This document shows positions 11,869 to 24,387 of a stretch of 64,000 nt of DNA, one piece after another (the first letter of the stretch is position 1; every line of letters begins with the position of its first letter). Location: the NCBI GenBank assembly GCA_032716605.1, contig CM064530.1, forward strand, positions 3,157,785 to 3,221,784, read 5' to 3'. The notes beneath the pieces are model-generated. The model made no database searches. It was not told the DNA's origin and saw nothing but the letters and a program-made list of their open reading frames with translations. Both the position numbers and the translations under genes were made by a program. The stretch comes from Paralithodes platypus. Taxonomy: Eukaryota > Arthropoda > Malacostraca > Decapoda > Lithodidae.

Positions 11869-12168
11869 AGCATATTAAAATATTCTAACTATAGCCAGAA
11901 TAAAATTTAAAACTTTCAAACACTAATTTAATTTCACACCAGGATAAAACTAGCAATGACTAACCGTTTGAATTTTCTGCCAAATTAATATAAATTACCT
12001 ACATATACATTTTCAGTACCTTAAAATTATTAACTTAAAATTACCTATTTGAACCGTAATGGAATGCTGTAGACATTTCGAACCATTTTAGTTCAAAAAT
12101 TTGTATAGACTGAATTTTACTTTAATTCCGGAGAAAATAATTAAAAGATAACATTAATTGGTTTTACT

Positions 12169-12590
12169 TTAACCCATTGGCTGCGGCTATGTTTGGGCTA
12201 TTTAGGGCATATTCAGGCACTCCTGAATGATAAATCAAGCATCTGCTTTAAATTAAGTTTATTCTGCCGAAAACTAGGCAAAAATAGCTTCAAAATGACA
12301 CCAGAACGGACCCTGTACGTGGTCTGGTTCACCCGCAGTGGTGCCAGTGAAACGCGGGAACCCCGCTATTATGTAACACTCGCTCGCTTGGCTACACTGG
12401 TGAGAGAGACGGACTCGCCTGAGACACAGCCTAGCTCAGTGAGCTGCTCTGTGCTCTGAGGGTCGGAGGTGGGCCCCTCACGCTCCCACCCACTGACACT
12501 ATTTTTAATTTTTTTACAGGCTTTTAAAGCCTGGAAATTGCGGACTCTTGCCAAAACATTCCAGAAAGTCACCCGCAGCGAAAGGGTTAA
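12169..12590 (+). mobile_element. TTAA-flanked MITE, family C (C1)
   Basis: 422 bp between TTAA sites. Ends CCCATTGGCTGCGGCTATG and CACCCGCAGCGAAAGGG. Interior includes GCAGTGGTGCCAGTGAAACG and a GAGAGAGACGG stretch where C2 carries a microsatellite. ORFs over it are incidental. Confidence 0.8.
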
Positions 12591-12793
12591 ATCCGGAGAA
12601 AAAATATAAAATAAATCAAATCTTCAATTTCTTTAAACTTTTACGCAATTACAGCCTTCAACACTTCAAATTCAAACATTGCCTCATTTTGTAATCTATG
12701 TACCAACTCTTATTGTACAATCTAAATATAGTTCACTGAAAACCATAGTCACTAGATTTCACACATTTATTCGGCACATCTAAGACAGCCGAC

Positions 12794-13079
12794 TTAAGGG
12801 GATATTTCCACTCCAGGGATTTCTTTCTAGACCCGTTTCTCCCTCATGTTTAGCCCCATTGCTTTTGAGATTTTAAGACATTTTGCCCCATTTCTGTCAA
12901 TTTTAAGACCTTCCGTGCCATTTTTTTCCTGGCGAGCGATAGCGAGCCTGTAATTTAAGAGCAACCGGCCGGGACATTTTTCTACCGAAAAATGTAAAAA
13001 TTTATCTTGAAGGGGGTCTAGGGGGTGTAATTTTAAGCTTGATGAAAATGTAGGGAACACACTAAATACCTCCCCTTAA
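12794..13079 (+). mobile_element. TTAA-flanked MITE, family G (G1)
   Basis: 286 bp, TTAAGGGGATATTTCCACTC at the left and ACCTCCCCTTAA at the right. The body has TTTAGCCCCATTGCTTTTGA, GGCGAGCGATAGCGAGCC and TTTTCTACCGAAAAATGTA, which mark all copies. ORFs inside are incidental. Confidence 0.8.
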
Positions 13080-13404
13080 AGATCTAAGAGTTACTAATTT
13101 ACATTTAACGGACAAAAAGTATCAAAATATACTTAAAGAGCAACTATTAAACTTGAAGAGCAAAACAAATTAAATTACTTAAAGAACAAAGCAATTAAAT
13201 GTATACTAAATTTGAGCAAAACAAATTAAATTAAATAATCAAAGCCAAGTCAACAAAGCCTGCTCAAAGTTACTGTAATTAAATACTAAACCAACATGAA
13301 GTATCAAATGGTACCTTCAAGATCAACTTTGACATTTAGACATTAACCTAGATATTTCTGACAATAGAAACCTTATGCACGAGCTACTAACAAATCATGA
13401 ACAC

Positions 13405-13731
13405 TTAAGGAGAGATTTCCCACTCGAGGGATTGGTTTCTGGACCCGTTTCTCCCTCATGTTTAGCCCCATTGCTTTTGAGATTTTAAGACGTTCACCCT
13501 AGTAGTTTTGACATTTTAAGACATTTTGCCCCATTTCTGTCAATTTTAAGACCTTTCGTGCCATTAAGGAGTCTATTTCTTCCTGGCGAGCCTGTAATTT
13601 AAGAGCAACCGGCCTCTGGCCGGGAAATTTTTCAACCGAAAAATGTACAAATTTATCTTCAAAGGGTGTCTAGGGGGTGTAATTTTAAGCTTGATGAAAA
13701 CTTAGGGTACAAACTAAATACCTCCCCTTAA
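13405..13731 (+). mobile_element. TTAA-flanked MITE, family G (G2)
   Basis: 327 bp, TTAAGGAGAGATTTCCCACTC to ACCTCCCCTTAA. Same body as G1; the 600-bp spacing makes G1 and G2 neighbours in direct orientation. Confidence 0.8.
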
Positions 13732-13940
13732 GTGGTTGCAACTTACAATTTACTTTCTGAACAAGGTTACCAGTGAACTATTTAAAGATTGTACACTTCC
13801 TTAATGTGTTAAACTTAGACATTCAAAAACAAACTAAACCTGACGTGCCAATTGCTATAATCCATTATTTTTAAACATGGCGAAAAGTTTATTCCATAAC
13901 ATTAGATCCGATAATTGATGAACCGCTAGGCCTCTTGTGC

Positions 13941-14050
13941 AATATTATAATTTAAAACTTTCAAAATAAACAAACTAAAACCATTAACAATATAAATACA
14001 ACAATATTTTTTTTTAATCAAAATCACTACAGTATGTGGAAATTATCACT
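13941..14050 (-). repeat. Dispersed repeat F (F2), diverged
   Basis: ATTATAATTTAAAACTTTCA, AAATAAACAAACTAAAACC and CACTACAGTATGTGGAAATT correspond to the F consensus. A similar diverged copy (F1) is at about 7893-8030, and a short one (F6) at 48150-48216. Confidence 0.5.
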
Positions 14051-14394
14051 AGCAAAGGAAAATATAATTTTAATGCAATATTACTGTGAAGTTCGTAGTT
14101 TACTGTATTGGGCAGTAAATTATTTTATAAATTATCTTTTTCGCCACCTTCAAAATCACAGACTATAGCATTCAATATTCTTAGGAACAAAGTTTCGAAC
14201 CGCGAAAATTATATTTTGCGGCGCAATATTGCTATACAGTAAGTCCACACTTAAAATTTAAAACAAAGTTACTGACAAAAATACTACTTTGTAATAGACT
14301 TTAAAAGTTAATTTACAGCACAAAATACAATCAATCTTTGAAGGATTATTACAAATTTTAGTTTAAATGGAATTACTTTATATCAAGCTTTCAA

Positions 14395-14525
14395 ATATAC
14401 TACTTTACTTTAAATTATAAAATATACTTTATATCATACTCTAGAATAAACTACTTTACTTTAAATTATAAAATATACTTTATATCATACTCTAGAATAA
14501 ACTACTTTACTCTAAATTATAAACA
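14395..14525 (+). repeat. About 52-bp tandem repeat, 2.5 copies
   Basis: Unit ACTACTTTACTTTAAATTAT followed by AAAATATACTTTATATCATA and CTCTAGAATAA. Confidence 0.85.
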
Positions 14526-15067
14526 TTCAAATTACTTTTAAGAGCAGATATGCAATTTAAGTCTATTATCTAAACAAAACAAGAAACTGAACTTTAATGG
14601 ACAGTAACCAAACTAATTCAAGAGATTTAAGTGAGTAAACATTAACTGTAAACAAAAGGTTGTTAACCCTTTTAACAATATTGAAAATCATATGACTTAT
14701 TGTAGACGTCAATAGAAAGGTTAGAGTAACATTTCCCAATTATATATCAATAAAAAGACAGTACCAGGTTCTCCATGGGTGTGCCTTAGGAATGACATGC
14801 AACACAGGAGGAACTATAGGATATCCGCTAACTGAAATAATCGCTACTAAATTAGTCAGATTTCCATTTATTTGGAGAAGTTACTTTGTTTTTGCAAGTT
14901 TCTTTTTACTTCACTAAAAGTTCTCAATAAGGAATTAATTTTATTTTTGCTTTAAATGTAAAACACTTAACATTTTCATCTGACGTGACTAAAGGTTATT
15001 TTTGGTTGATTTGAAAGTATTAAATAAAGCATAAGAACTAAGTAGAAAAAGCGACTTGTAAAGCATT

Positions 15068-15360
15068 GAGAGTGTAGGGCCGTACAATGGTGCAAAACTG
15101 CATCATCCAGGTCTAATTCCACGACCCCGAAGGGTCATGTTGACCTCAAGCATAGCAAGCTTGAGAAGCAAGCGACAGCAGCAATCCGCCTAGAGACTTT
15201 AGAACGAGAGCCCTAGAGACAGTCCCCACCCGTTAGACCGTCTTACTGCCGTGGCACCAGTATACGGACGATACCACCTGCTATGCCCTCACCCCAATGG
15301 GCGATGACTTTATCCGCGAGGAGCACCCTCAATGTACATGGCTTGATCTAGATAGCATAT
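15068..15360. other. GC-richer unidentified block
   Basis: Stands out from its AT-rich surroundings (for example CACGACCCCGAAGGGTCATG, CCTCACCCCAATGGGCGATG). No ORF of note, no second copy in the window, no recognisable tRNA or rRNA fold. A single retroposon copy is possible. Confidence 0.4.
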
Positions 15361-15900
15361 ACTTTGTCATTTTATGACATTTATTCCTTATATGAACGAA
15401 AAGGTCTCATGTCAGATAAATATAAGTGTTTTCTGTCTATACTGGAACATTTATTTATAAAACGGTAACTTGAATTAATTTATATTAATGTTATTTACTG
15501 TACAAAACATTTAGAAATTAGTTGCAACAAAATTAAGTGAAATTATAAGTAAAGTCTATATTATCTTTAGCAATATTTAAAACTGACTAATACAAGACTC
15601 CTGTGCTGCCAACATTAAACCCTCTTAGAAGGTATCTCCCTAGGATGGTTTTTTTAAAATTCATATTGGCAGTCAAGTTAAAACAAATATAAGAGTTGGT
15701 ACTTCTATTACAATATGAGGCAGACTAATTTTGGATATAAAGGGCCATGTTCTCAACCACATAATGTTGGTTACCAGGATGATCATTACTTCTATTATTT
15801 AACAACTAATCAAAAATATAGGCTTAGGTTTCAGCCTAATTAATTTATTCTAAAAGTTAATATTTTAGGCAGTAATCCAGAAATACAGTTTGGCGCTTAT

Positions 15901-16230
15901 TTAAGGAGATATCTCCACTTGAGGGACTTTCTTTTCTGGACTCCTTTCTCTCTCATGTCTAGCCCCATTGCTTTTGAGATTTTAAGAAGTTTGCCCAGTT
16001 ACTTTGGCAATTTTAAGAACTTTCACCCCATTTTAAGACCTTTCGTGCCATTCAGGTGTCTATTTTATCCTGGCGAGCGATAGCGAGCCTGTAACTTAAG
16101 AGGAAACGGCCTTTGGCCGGGACATTTTTCTACCGAAAAAAATGTACAAATTAATCTTGAAAGGGACTCGAGGGAGTGTAATTTTAAGCTTGCTGGAGGT
16201 CTAGGGAACAAACTAAATACCTCTCCTTAA
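15901..16230 (+). mobile_element. TTAA-flanked MITE, family G (G3)
   Basis: 330 bp, TTAAGGAGATATCTCCACTT to ACCTCTCCTTAA, with the GCGAGCGATAGCGAGCC marker. Confidence 0.8.
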
Positions 16231-16426
16231 TCTCATACAGTACAGTACGGTACTTTAAATAATAAATACAGTTTTATTTAATTACTTTATAAACAGTACC
16301 GGTAATCCACAAAAATTACAGATTTTGCCTTTCTAATAAAATGTGTATAAATTCCTTGACTAGGTTATATGCAGCTTGAAATAACGGCCCCTTAATATCC
16401 TACACATACCTGGAGTTAATGGATGG

Positions 16427-16613
16427 TGGTAGAGGTGGTGTGGTGGTGGTGGTGGTGGTTGTGGTGGTGGTGGTGGTGGTAGGTGTGGTGGTGGTGGTGG
16501 TAGGTGTGGTGGTGGTAGGTGTGGTGGTAGTAGTTGTGGTGGTGGTGTGGTGGTGGTGGTGGTGGTGGTGGTGGTGTGGTGGTGGTGGTGGTGGTGTGGT
16601 GGTGGTGGTGGTC
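16427..16613 (+). repeat. TGG-rich microsatellite
   Basis: Interrupted TGG/GTGGT array of about 187 bp. It gives poly-Val, poly-Trp and (on the other strand) His/Pro ORFs that are not genes. The G-rich strand could form two-layer G-quadruplexes. Confidence 0.97.
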
Positions 16614-16917
16614 TTCTTTTATCTGCGGAATTTAAGAACACCTTTAATATCAACGGTTATATAAGCCTTAGTTTTATACTTTAACAATATTGATTATTTT
16701 TTAATTTTAGACTTTAACAATATCGAGTCAGATTATTTCTCAATTTAATATTTAATACAAAAATTGTAATTTAAAACTCTAAAAATCAACTAATATGGAA
16801 CAATAGTATTTGAATTTAATACAAATACAATTTCAATGCAAGTGCAGTATTTTAATATTCCTTCTTTTTTAAGGTACTGTCTATATTTCTCAATTTAAAT
16901 AAAGTAATAAAATAATT

Positions 16918-17092
16918 ATAATGTAAAACTTGCAATATAAACAAACCAAAACTTATACGAACACAGTAAAGACAAAACAACGAATCAAAATCGCTACGTA
17001 TGTGGAAACAACGCTTAAGTAAAATCATTATTTCTAAATCAAACACCACAATCCACCACATAGGGTGTACATTACTACATGAGCAAGTTAAT
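16918..17092 (-). repeat. Dispersed repeat F (F3)
   Basis: Marked by AATGTAAAACTTGCAATATA, AAACAAACCAAAACTTATAC and GTGGAAACAACGCTTAAGTA, then CCACATAGGGTGTACATTAC and ATGAGCAAGTTAATCT. The longest copies (18955-19262 and 46948-47262) carry about 130 bp more at one end. Class unknown. Confidence 0.6.
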
Positions 17093-17515
17093 CTAGTTAG
17101 GAAAATTTGCAGGTGATTATGTATTTGGTGGTGGCGTGATTAGAAGTCTATAATCTGCTTAATGAACGACATTTAATGTTTACCTCTAAATTATTTTTTA
17201 CTTTAATAATCGTGACTAGTATTTAGCCCAATTAAATTTTGAAATGTATAAATAATATCAAAAGTGCAAGATTTGAATACTGTATTAAAAAAAAATCTAT
17301 ATATATAAATTAAGGCTTTGAGTTCTAAGTAAATGCAAATATAATTTGGCAACTAGAGATGCCCTAACAAAATCAGAGCGAGGACTGCCAACACCAGATT
17401 CCCGCAACAGCTCCAACCATTGTAGAAGTCTTCGACCCCTTTTCACATCTGCGAACAAAACCAAATATTAATACTGGACTGCTGTACACTCGTACCATAG
17501 ATGGTACTGATGGGG

Positions 17516-17850
17516 TTAAGGAGAGGTTTTTAGTTTGGTCCCTGATATCCTTCAAGCTTAAGATTACACCCCCTCGAGCCCCTTTCAAGATAAATTTGTA
17601 AATTTTTCGGTAGAAAATTTTCCCGGCTGAAAGCCGGTTCCTCTTAAATTACAGGCTCTCTATCGCTCGCCAGGATAAAATAGACACCTAAATGGCACGA
17701 AAGGTCTTAAAATAGACAGAAATGGGTTGAAAGTTCTTAAAATAGTCAAAATAATGGGGCAAACGTCTTACAATTAGAAACACAATGAGGCTAAACAATG
17801 AGGAAGAAAGGAGTCAAGAAAAAAATCCCTCGAGTGGATATCTCCCCTAA
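17516..17850 (-). mobile_element. MITE family G (G4), inverted
   Basis: 335 bp in reverse orientation, TTAA at 17516-17519 and CTAA at the other end. Carries the inverted marker GGCTCTCTATCGCTCGCC. Confidence 0.75.
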
Positions 17851-17937
17851 CTGGAGACATTCTAAATAGATCTGGCTCCATTTAACTACTAGAAGACTAT
17901 TTCATATCACATTGAGAAAATATGCTTTACCTACATA

Positions 17938-18058
17938 CTACCGGCTCTGTAGTGTAGTGGAGAACGTCTGCCGCCCACCCCAGGTGACCCAAGTTGAATC
18001 CCACGCTCAGGCATGAAGGTTTTTCGCATACACTGGAATAATTTTGTTTAACCCGTGG
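17938..18058 (+). mobile_element. tRNA-derived SINE-like sequence (S4)
   Basis: Shows GGCTCTGTAGTGTAGTGGAG (A-box side) and CCAAGTTGAATCCCACGC (B-box side), followed by a short body ending near TTTGTTTAACCCGTGGGG. No second copy is in the window and the arms do not fold into a full cloverleaf. Confidence 0.45.
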
Positions 18059-18547
18059 GGTGCGGGTACAAAGGAGGGAGAGTGATAACTTAAAATTTTA
18101 ATGTAATTTTTGTATGTTTAATCTTAGGTCAAGGCTTTCAGTATTATTTAACCGATTTCTTATTTTATTGTGAGAAAGTCTTTGATGGGTTACTCAAGTA
18201 TTAAAATCTAATACTCGAGTATAAAATGTCCTTTTTGTTCATCTGTTTATATGTCTTAGTGTTGAAAGATATTGACTAAACACAACCCTATCTACTTTAT
18301 TATAAATCATTGCTCAAACATTTACTACTTGCCACAACTAGGTATCACCATCATGATATTGCAACCTTCTGTTTTTGTAGACAGAGGTTTTGAGGCAAGT
18401 AAATTGTTCCATAAATTTAATCTTTTTAGGGTCAATTATTGTGACTATTCTAAAATTTGACATCAATAATTTTAATCAAGCATTTTTAACTTGAAGTTTC
18501 TTGTATAACCTCTGCTTACTTTTTGTCTGTATTTATTGTTTATCTTT

Positions 18548-18581
18548 TTCTATTATTATTATTATTATTATTATTATTGAT
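18548..18581 (+). repeat. ATT microsatellite
   Basis: About 10 ATT units. Confidence 0.95.
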
Positions 18582-18954
18582 GATTTTTTAAATTTATTGT
18601 TCTTGTTAAAAGAGTACTCTGTTTAAATCTGTTGTTACTTCATATTTTGCAATTATTTGTCTTTATATTATATGTATTCATTGTCGATAGTATCAATTGC
18701 TTACTTTTGCGATTTCCTTAGTTTATTTGTGCTATAAATGTAGGGTATTTGTAGGGTAGTTATTGATAGGGGTCACTTGAGGCATGCTATGCTTACAGGT
18801 ACCTACCCGATAGCACTATCGTTAGTGAGTGCTGTACTGTATTTTATATATTATTTTGTAATAGTATAGATATCTTATCAATATTTGTATTTTGTACTAT
18901 TGTTAATGTCTTGTCATGTTGCAAATTTGATTTTAAATAATATTTTGACATTTA

Positions 18955-19262
18955 ACATGTAGTTTCTTTATTCATGCAGAGTTTAGTAAAATTTGCCAGA
19001 ACGTCCCGGACTTCCCAAACTTGACTACTTCCTTTAACGTGACGATAGTGCGTTGTTATATGTGCGATTAGTTTGCTTGGGAAACAGATTAACTTGCTCA
19101 TGTAGTAATGTACACCCTATGTGGTAGATTGTGTTCTTTTATTTAATAATTTTCATTTTAGTAAGCGTTGTTTCCACATAGCGATTTTGATAATTTAATT
19201 GGACTTTATATTGTCCTTGTCCCAATTTTGGTTTGTTTAGTTTGCAAGTTTTAAATTTAAAT
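18955..19262 (+). repeat. Dispersed repeat F (F4), long copy
   Basis: About 308 bp from TGTAGTTTCTTTATTCATGC to TTTGCAAGTTTTAAATTT. One of the two longest copies; starts TG. No ORF. Confidence 0.6.
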
Positions 19263-20166
19263 TTTCAAAAATGTCAGTTTACTCTTGAAAGGTTTGAATC
19301 TATACTGGGATCACTGGTTAGTCCTGTGAACGTAGTTTAAATCCATGTCCGAATTCAGGCTAGGTGTCCGAAATTGCCCCAAATCCTGTCTGAATTCAGA
19401 CACCTTTATTAAATTTATAATAAATATATGCAATGCATTTTATTTTATTTAATGCTATGATTGTATACCCCAATGTACCAGCTACACATATGTACAATAC
19501 TCAAGATCTTTGTAAAAAAAAAATAATAATAATAAAAACACACTTCACAGAAATACGCAATAATCAGACTAATTTGCCCCAGTTGACTATACTATTTTCT
19601 ATGCGTCGGCCAATTTTTATACATTTCATGGCACTGGCGCAGTATTTGAAGGGCTCTTTTTAGAAGAAAAAATACGTACCATCCGTGAGGCCTATCGCAT
19701 TTCCCTGGTTAAAGACTACTGAAAATTTAAAGAAATAAAACAAACTCCCAAATGCAGTATTTTTACCCATTTTATCACATTGTAAGATCATAGAAACTGA
19801 CCCATAATTCTAACTTTCTTAAGATTGTTGGGACACCTAATAAGACTAACATAATCTAATAAAATAACATTTAATTTTTTTTTTAACCTAACTTTACAGG
19901 GTACCGTACTGCATGAATTCTACCTCCCTACAGAAAACGGGCCAGATCACGAAACTACAGTTATTGGAACTTTTAGCGTTATTACTCCATTAATTTGTAA
20001 CATTACAATTCGGATTACACCCCGAGCAAGGATTACAAATATAATATGCCAGTAAAACATTCTCATGGTAGACTATGATTATTAAGATTTATTTTGAGGG
20101 GAACAGTCCGGGACTTCTTTTTAAAACTTTTGAAATATTTCTCGGCAACAGATATGAATATTAAAC
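19263..20166. other. Intergenic, no recognised feature
   Basis: AT-rich; short ORF at 19433-19663 unsupported. Confidence 0.6.
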
Positions 20167-21118
20167 ATCTGAACAACCAATTTATACCTGTGGGTCATTA
20201 GTACAGGGATTAAATATTATTGGAATCATTTGAAAAACTAATTTATACCTGGGAGTCATTAGTACAGGGATTAAATATTATTGGAATCATTTGAACAACT
20301 AATTTATACCTGGGAGTCATTAGTACAGGGATTAAATATTATTGGAATCATTTGAACAACTAATTTATACCTGCGAGTCATTAGTACAGGGATTAAATAT
20401 TATTGGAATCATTTGAACAACTCATTTATACCTTTGGGTCATTAGTACAGGGATTAAATATTATTGGAATCATTTGAACAACTAATTTATAGATTAAATA
20501 TTATTGGAATCATTTGAACAACTCATTTATACCTTTGGGTCATTAGTACAGGGATTAAATATTATTGGAATCATCTGAACAACCAATTTATACCTGTGGG
20601 TCATTAGTACAGGGATTAAATATTATTGGAATCATTTGAACAACCAATTTATACCTGTGGGTCATTAGTACAGGGATTAAATATTATTGGAATCATTTGA
20701 ACAACTCATTTATACCTTTGGGTCATTAGTACAGGCATTAAATATTATTGGAATCATTTGAATTAATTTATACCTGTGGGTCATTAGTACAGGGATTAAA
20801 TATTATTGGAATCTTCTGAAAAATTAATTTATACCTGTGGGTCATTAGTACAGGGATTAAATATTATTGGAATCATCTGAACAACTAATTTATACCTGTG
20901 GGTCATTAGTACAGGGATTAAATATTATTGGAATCATCTGAACAACCAATTTATACCTGTGGGTCATTAGTACAGGGATTAAATATTATTGGAATCATCT
21001 GAACAACTAATTTATACCTGTGGGTCATTAGTACAGGGATTAAATATTATTGGAATCATCTGAACAACCAACTTATACCCGTGGGTCATTAGTACAGGGA
21101 TTAAATATTATTGGAATC
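20167..21118 (+). repeat. 61-bp satellite
   Basis: About 15 copies of ATCATTTGAACAACTAATTT plus ATACCTGTGGGTCATTAGTA and CAGGGATTAAATATTATTGGA. Variants are GTGGG/GGGAG/TTGGG after ACCT. The unit near 20480 has lost about 30 bp and the one near 20760 lacks CAAC. Confidence 0.96.
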
Positions 21119-21283
21119 TGATCAGTGTCCGTTTCTATTTAGTGTAGGTCATTTTTTTCCTATTATTTTTTTTCCTGAAAATTACTCCGCCAAATTCTAT
21201 CAAACTTTGCCAGAAGTGCCCTTATCCAGTCCAACATACTGTTTCAAACATTAATGCAAATAGAAAAATATTAAAGTCACCAC

Positions 21284-21616
21284 TTAAACGGAGGTTTTTA
21301 GGGTTTCCTAGACTTCCATCAAGCTTGAAATTACACTCCCTTGAGCCCATTTAAAGATAAATTTGTAAATTTTTCTGTAGAAAAATATCCTGGCTGAAAG
21401 CCGGTTCCTCTTAAAGAACTGGCTCGCTATCGCTCGCCAGGATAAAATAGACACCTAAATGGCACGAAAGGTCTTAAAATTGACAGAAATGGGTCAAAAG
21501 TTCTTAAAATAGTGAAAATAATGGGGCCAACGTCTTAAAATTAGAAAAGCAATGGGGCTAAACATGAGTGAGAAAGGAGTAAAGAAAAAATCCCTAGAGT
21601 GGAAATATCCCCTTAA
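21284..21616 (-). mobile_element. TTAA-flanked MITE, family G (G5), inverted
   Basis: 333 bp in reverse orientation between TTAA sites, with CTCGCTATCGCTCGCCAGGA and AGCAATGGGGCTAAACATGA markers. Confidence 0.75.
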
Positions 21617-23206
21617 ACAGGATATCAAACTCTCTCTTACTTGGATAGCAACTAGAATTTTTTTAGTAAAATTTTCTTATATGCATTATATTAAACTAAA
21701 TTAGGGTAGCTTAACTTACTCTAAAAATAGTTAAATAAAATTAACGGTCGTTGAATATGCGCAGTCAGTGGAATTGAGCTTTAAGTTTTTATTGGGCTTC
21801 TTTTTATCATAACATTACGTAACTGTTATTCTCGCAAAAACAATCATAGAAGATAAACAAAAATGAAACTCACTAATGCGTAGTCCGAGGAATGGGAAAT
21901 CTGCCAAATAAGCGAGGTTGCGGCACAAACTATATTTTTATCAATAAATTGTATCTGCACTATCTAAGCATCAATAGTTTGAGATAAAAGTTGCCATCTT
22001 TACTGACCATATTAACCTCTGAAGTGCGCATGGGGGTAATTGGAAACGTCCCCCTGTGCGGACGTATTTGAGGTGTTTCCGTCACTAAAATATTCATTGT
22101 GCCATTAATAGCATTAATACTTATCCATATGCGCCTATTATGGGTTGATTATAAAGGTATTAACCTGAAACAACAATAAAAAGAGTGAAAACAGCGTTTG
22201 GATGGTCAAAATCGGAGATATAGCTCGCGAGTTGTATAATGTATGGGTGAGGCAAACTGCTTTCCCGCCAATTTCCCCCAAGGCCACTGAGACACAGTCG
22301 ATCGATACTCTCTCTTGCACTCGCTTGCCATCAGTGATGACAACACCCTGCTTGCAACTCGCTAATGTTAGCACTAAAATATACCTCAGAATAAGGGAAT
22401 AACAGGGAAAATAGGTGATAACTGAAGGAGAGGAGGAAAGTGGGGAAGGAGGAGAGGTAGAGGACTGAGATTTTGCATGGCCCAGGGGACCAAAAAAAAA
22501 ATAAAATAAAAAAAATATATATATTTTTTTTCGATGTCAAAAGTTGATTTTTTTTTCACTCACTCGAGTCTCCCCGCAGTCCGCCGGGGGAACTCTTAAG
22601 AGTCTCCCAGCAGTTCCCGGGTTAAACATCCGACAGACTAACAGTGACAGCAAAAACTTAGTGACAGCGGAGAAGCTACTTATTACTGCAACACTTCTAA
22701 TTAATCAATATGATAGATTATCAGCGAATATAGAAAAAGTCACATATATAAGATGAATTTGATTATACAAACAGAATTAAAATTATTTTACAACTAAACA
22801 AAATAAGTAATTATGAAAGAAATTTAAGTTTAATATTTCAGGATCGTTTCATATCAGTTTCAGTTCCACTTTAATTATATACAATAAAAGTATAGCTCAA
22901 ATTGTTTTACCTTAACTCCCAATATAAATTAATAAGACTTCTTACAATGCTTAATTACTAATGAAACTATAGCATTACATCAAATAATTTAAGTAACTTT
23001 ACTACAATGTCAGCCAGATAAATTAGTTACTCTATCCAATCACAAATCCTAAATCAAATGAAGTTAAGTACTGTATTCACAACATATTAATTAATAGTCA
23101 CTAACGAGTAGTGGTCACACAGGCAGTCACCAATCGGCAGACAGGCTGCTGGTCTACCAACCACAGGTGAGGGGCAGGTGCGGGATCCACAGGTGTTCCC
23201 ATGTAG
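21617..23206. other. Intergenic, no recognised feature
   Basis: AT-rich. A purine-rich stretch (about 22420-22460, GGAGAGGAGGAAAGTGGGGA) resembles the complement of 30500-30560, perhaps an old shared repeat. Overlapping ORFs at 22138-22756 have no recognisable product. Confidence 0.5.
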
Positions 23207-23225
23207 GGGGGGGGGGGGGGGGGGG
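23207..23225 (+). repeat. G homopolymer run
   Basis: About 19 G in a row. Other runs of 11-18 G or C occur at 34775, 41786, 42138, 45043, 45469, 46090 and 53053. Confidence 0.95.
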
Positions 23226-23933
23226 AGACTGCAGTGATATCCGCCCAGCTCTACTCTCCTCTGTCACGTACGCATTCTTCTGGTCACTTAAACAGGTGTC
23301 TGCAGGTAAAAAGGCCATCACATGGTCCAATGCACAGTCACGAGTCACATCTTTGGGGCTCCAGATGTAATAAAATATATACAAAATATATTAAGGGACA
23401 ATTTTTAAACTACTTTTCAGAACTTTTAATCATATTAAGCAAGGAATATTCATGAAAATCGCAAAGTCTAATTATATAAAATTAAACTTATATTCATTAA
23501 AAATAGTTAGAGACTCTTACCTTCATTAGTGACCGGTACACCTGGAACAGGTATGGCGGATCATGAAGTGGCTGAGACACACCAGTCTCTGAGGCGACTT
23601 ACCTGCTTAAGGGAGCCCACCTTTCTTTATCTCCCCCCTAGATGTTCACGTTGTCCTTCAGTCTGCGTGTGACGTCAGTCGTGTCCCAGTAGCGTGGGTG
23701 TTGTAGACAGCCAGGTCAGGGTTCAAACTAGAGATATTTGGGCTTAAGATTGGAATATAGGCTACATTAAAAATCACAGGAAAATAAACAAATAATGGCA
23801 TGGCATTTGTCCTATTATCATTTCCGAAGACACTAGGAACTGGAATAACTAATTCTAACTTTGCAAATTTAATAATAAAGACTAAACAGAAGGGACTGTA
23901 CGGTCGACAGGGTGGATAGTTTTTTTGTTTGCT

Positions 23934-24135
23934 TCTATGTAAGCGAGGGATGCAAAAGGCAGAACTGCCTGTAGAGAGTGCCTCCCCCAGAGCGACAGGG
24001 CCAAAATCAAGGGACGTTAGAGCCAAAATGCCTGGACACACCGAGTTTGAAGCAATTTAAATTATAGGAAGAGGGAAAGACTGATTCTGGGAAAGTTTCA
24101 GAGCTCAGCTGTTGAATAGAAGAAAGTCTGAAAGT
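23934..24135 (+). repeat. Dispersed repeat H, copy 2
   Basis: Same direction as copy 1, from ATGTAAGCGAGGGATGCAAA to GAATAGAAGAAAGTCTG. A family A element follows at 24151. The long minus-strand ORF over 23658-24041 is incidental. Confidence 0.6.
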
Positions 24136-24150
24136 TACTTTACAGTCTCC

Positions 24151-24376
24151 TTAACCCTCTCACGTTTTTTACACAATTTTGAGCCTATTAGGGATACTTT
24201 AAAGCCTTTGTTACCATCAGGGGTATTTAGAAACCTTTAGTTTAGTTACTTCAACCTCTGCAGTTGTCTGAGTTACCTGTGGGCAGAAATCTAATTTTGG
24301 AGAGGTAATTATAAGAGTGAGAGAACTATTATTGTTTATCTGGCAACCTCTGAGTCAAAAAACGTGAAAGGGTTAA
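24151..24376 (+). mobile_element. TTAA-flanked MITE, family A (A4)
   Basis: 226 bp, TTAA on both sides. Its ends differ from A1 but still pair with each other: CCCTCTCACGTTTTTT against AAAAAACGTGAAAGGG. The matched change on both ends suggests a separate subfamily. A family B element starts 12 bp later. Confidence 0.8.
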
Positions 24377-24387
24377 TTAGCACTCAT

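Larger units (their letters stand above)
11176..12168. other. Intergenic, no gene
   Basis: Holds the S3 SINE at 11588 and the 51-bp duplication at 11765; the rest is unrecognised AT-rich sequence. Confidence 0.6.
13732..15067. other. Intergenic, mostly unique AT-rich
   Basis: Apart from F2 (13941-14050) and the 52-bp tandem repeat, nothing is recognised. Confidence 0.6.

Noticed and set aside
16360..16664. Poly-Val and Pro/His-rich ORFs
   Set aside because: Direct readings of the TGG microsatellite.
23658..24041. 127-codon minus-strand ORF
   Set aside because: Much of it lies antisense over dispersed repeat H, and no domain is recognisable.
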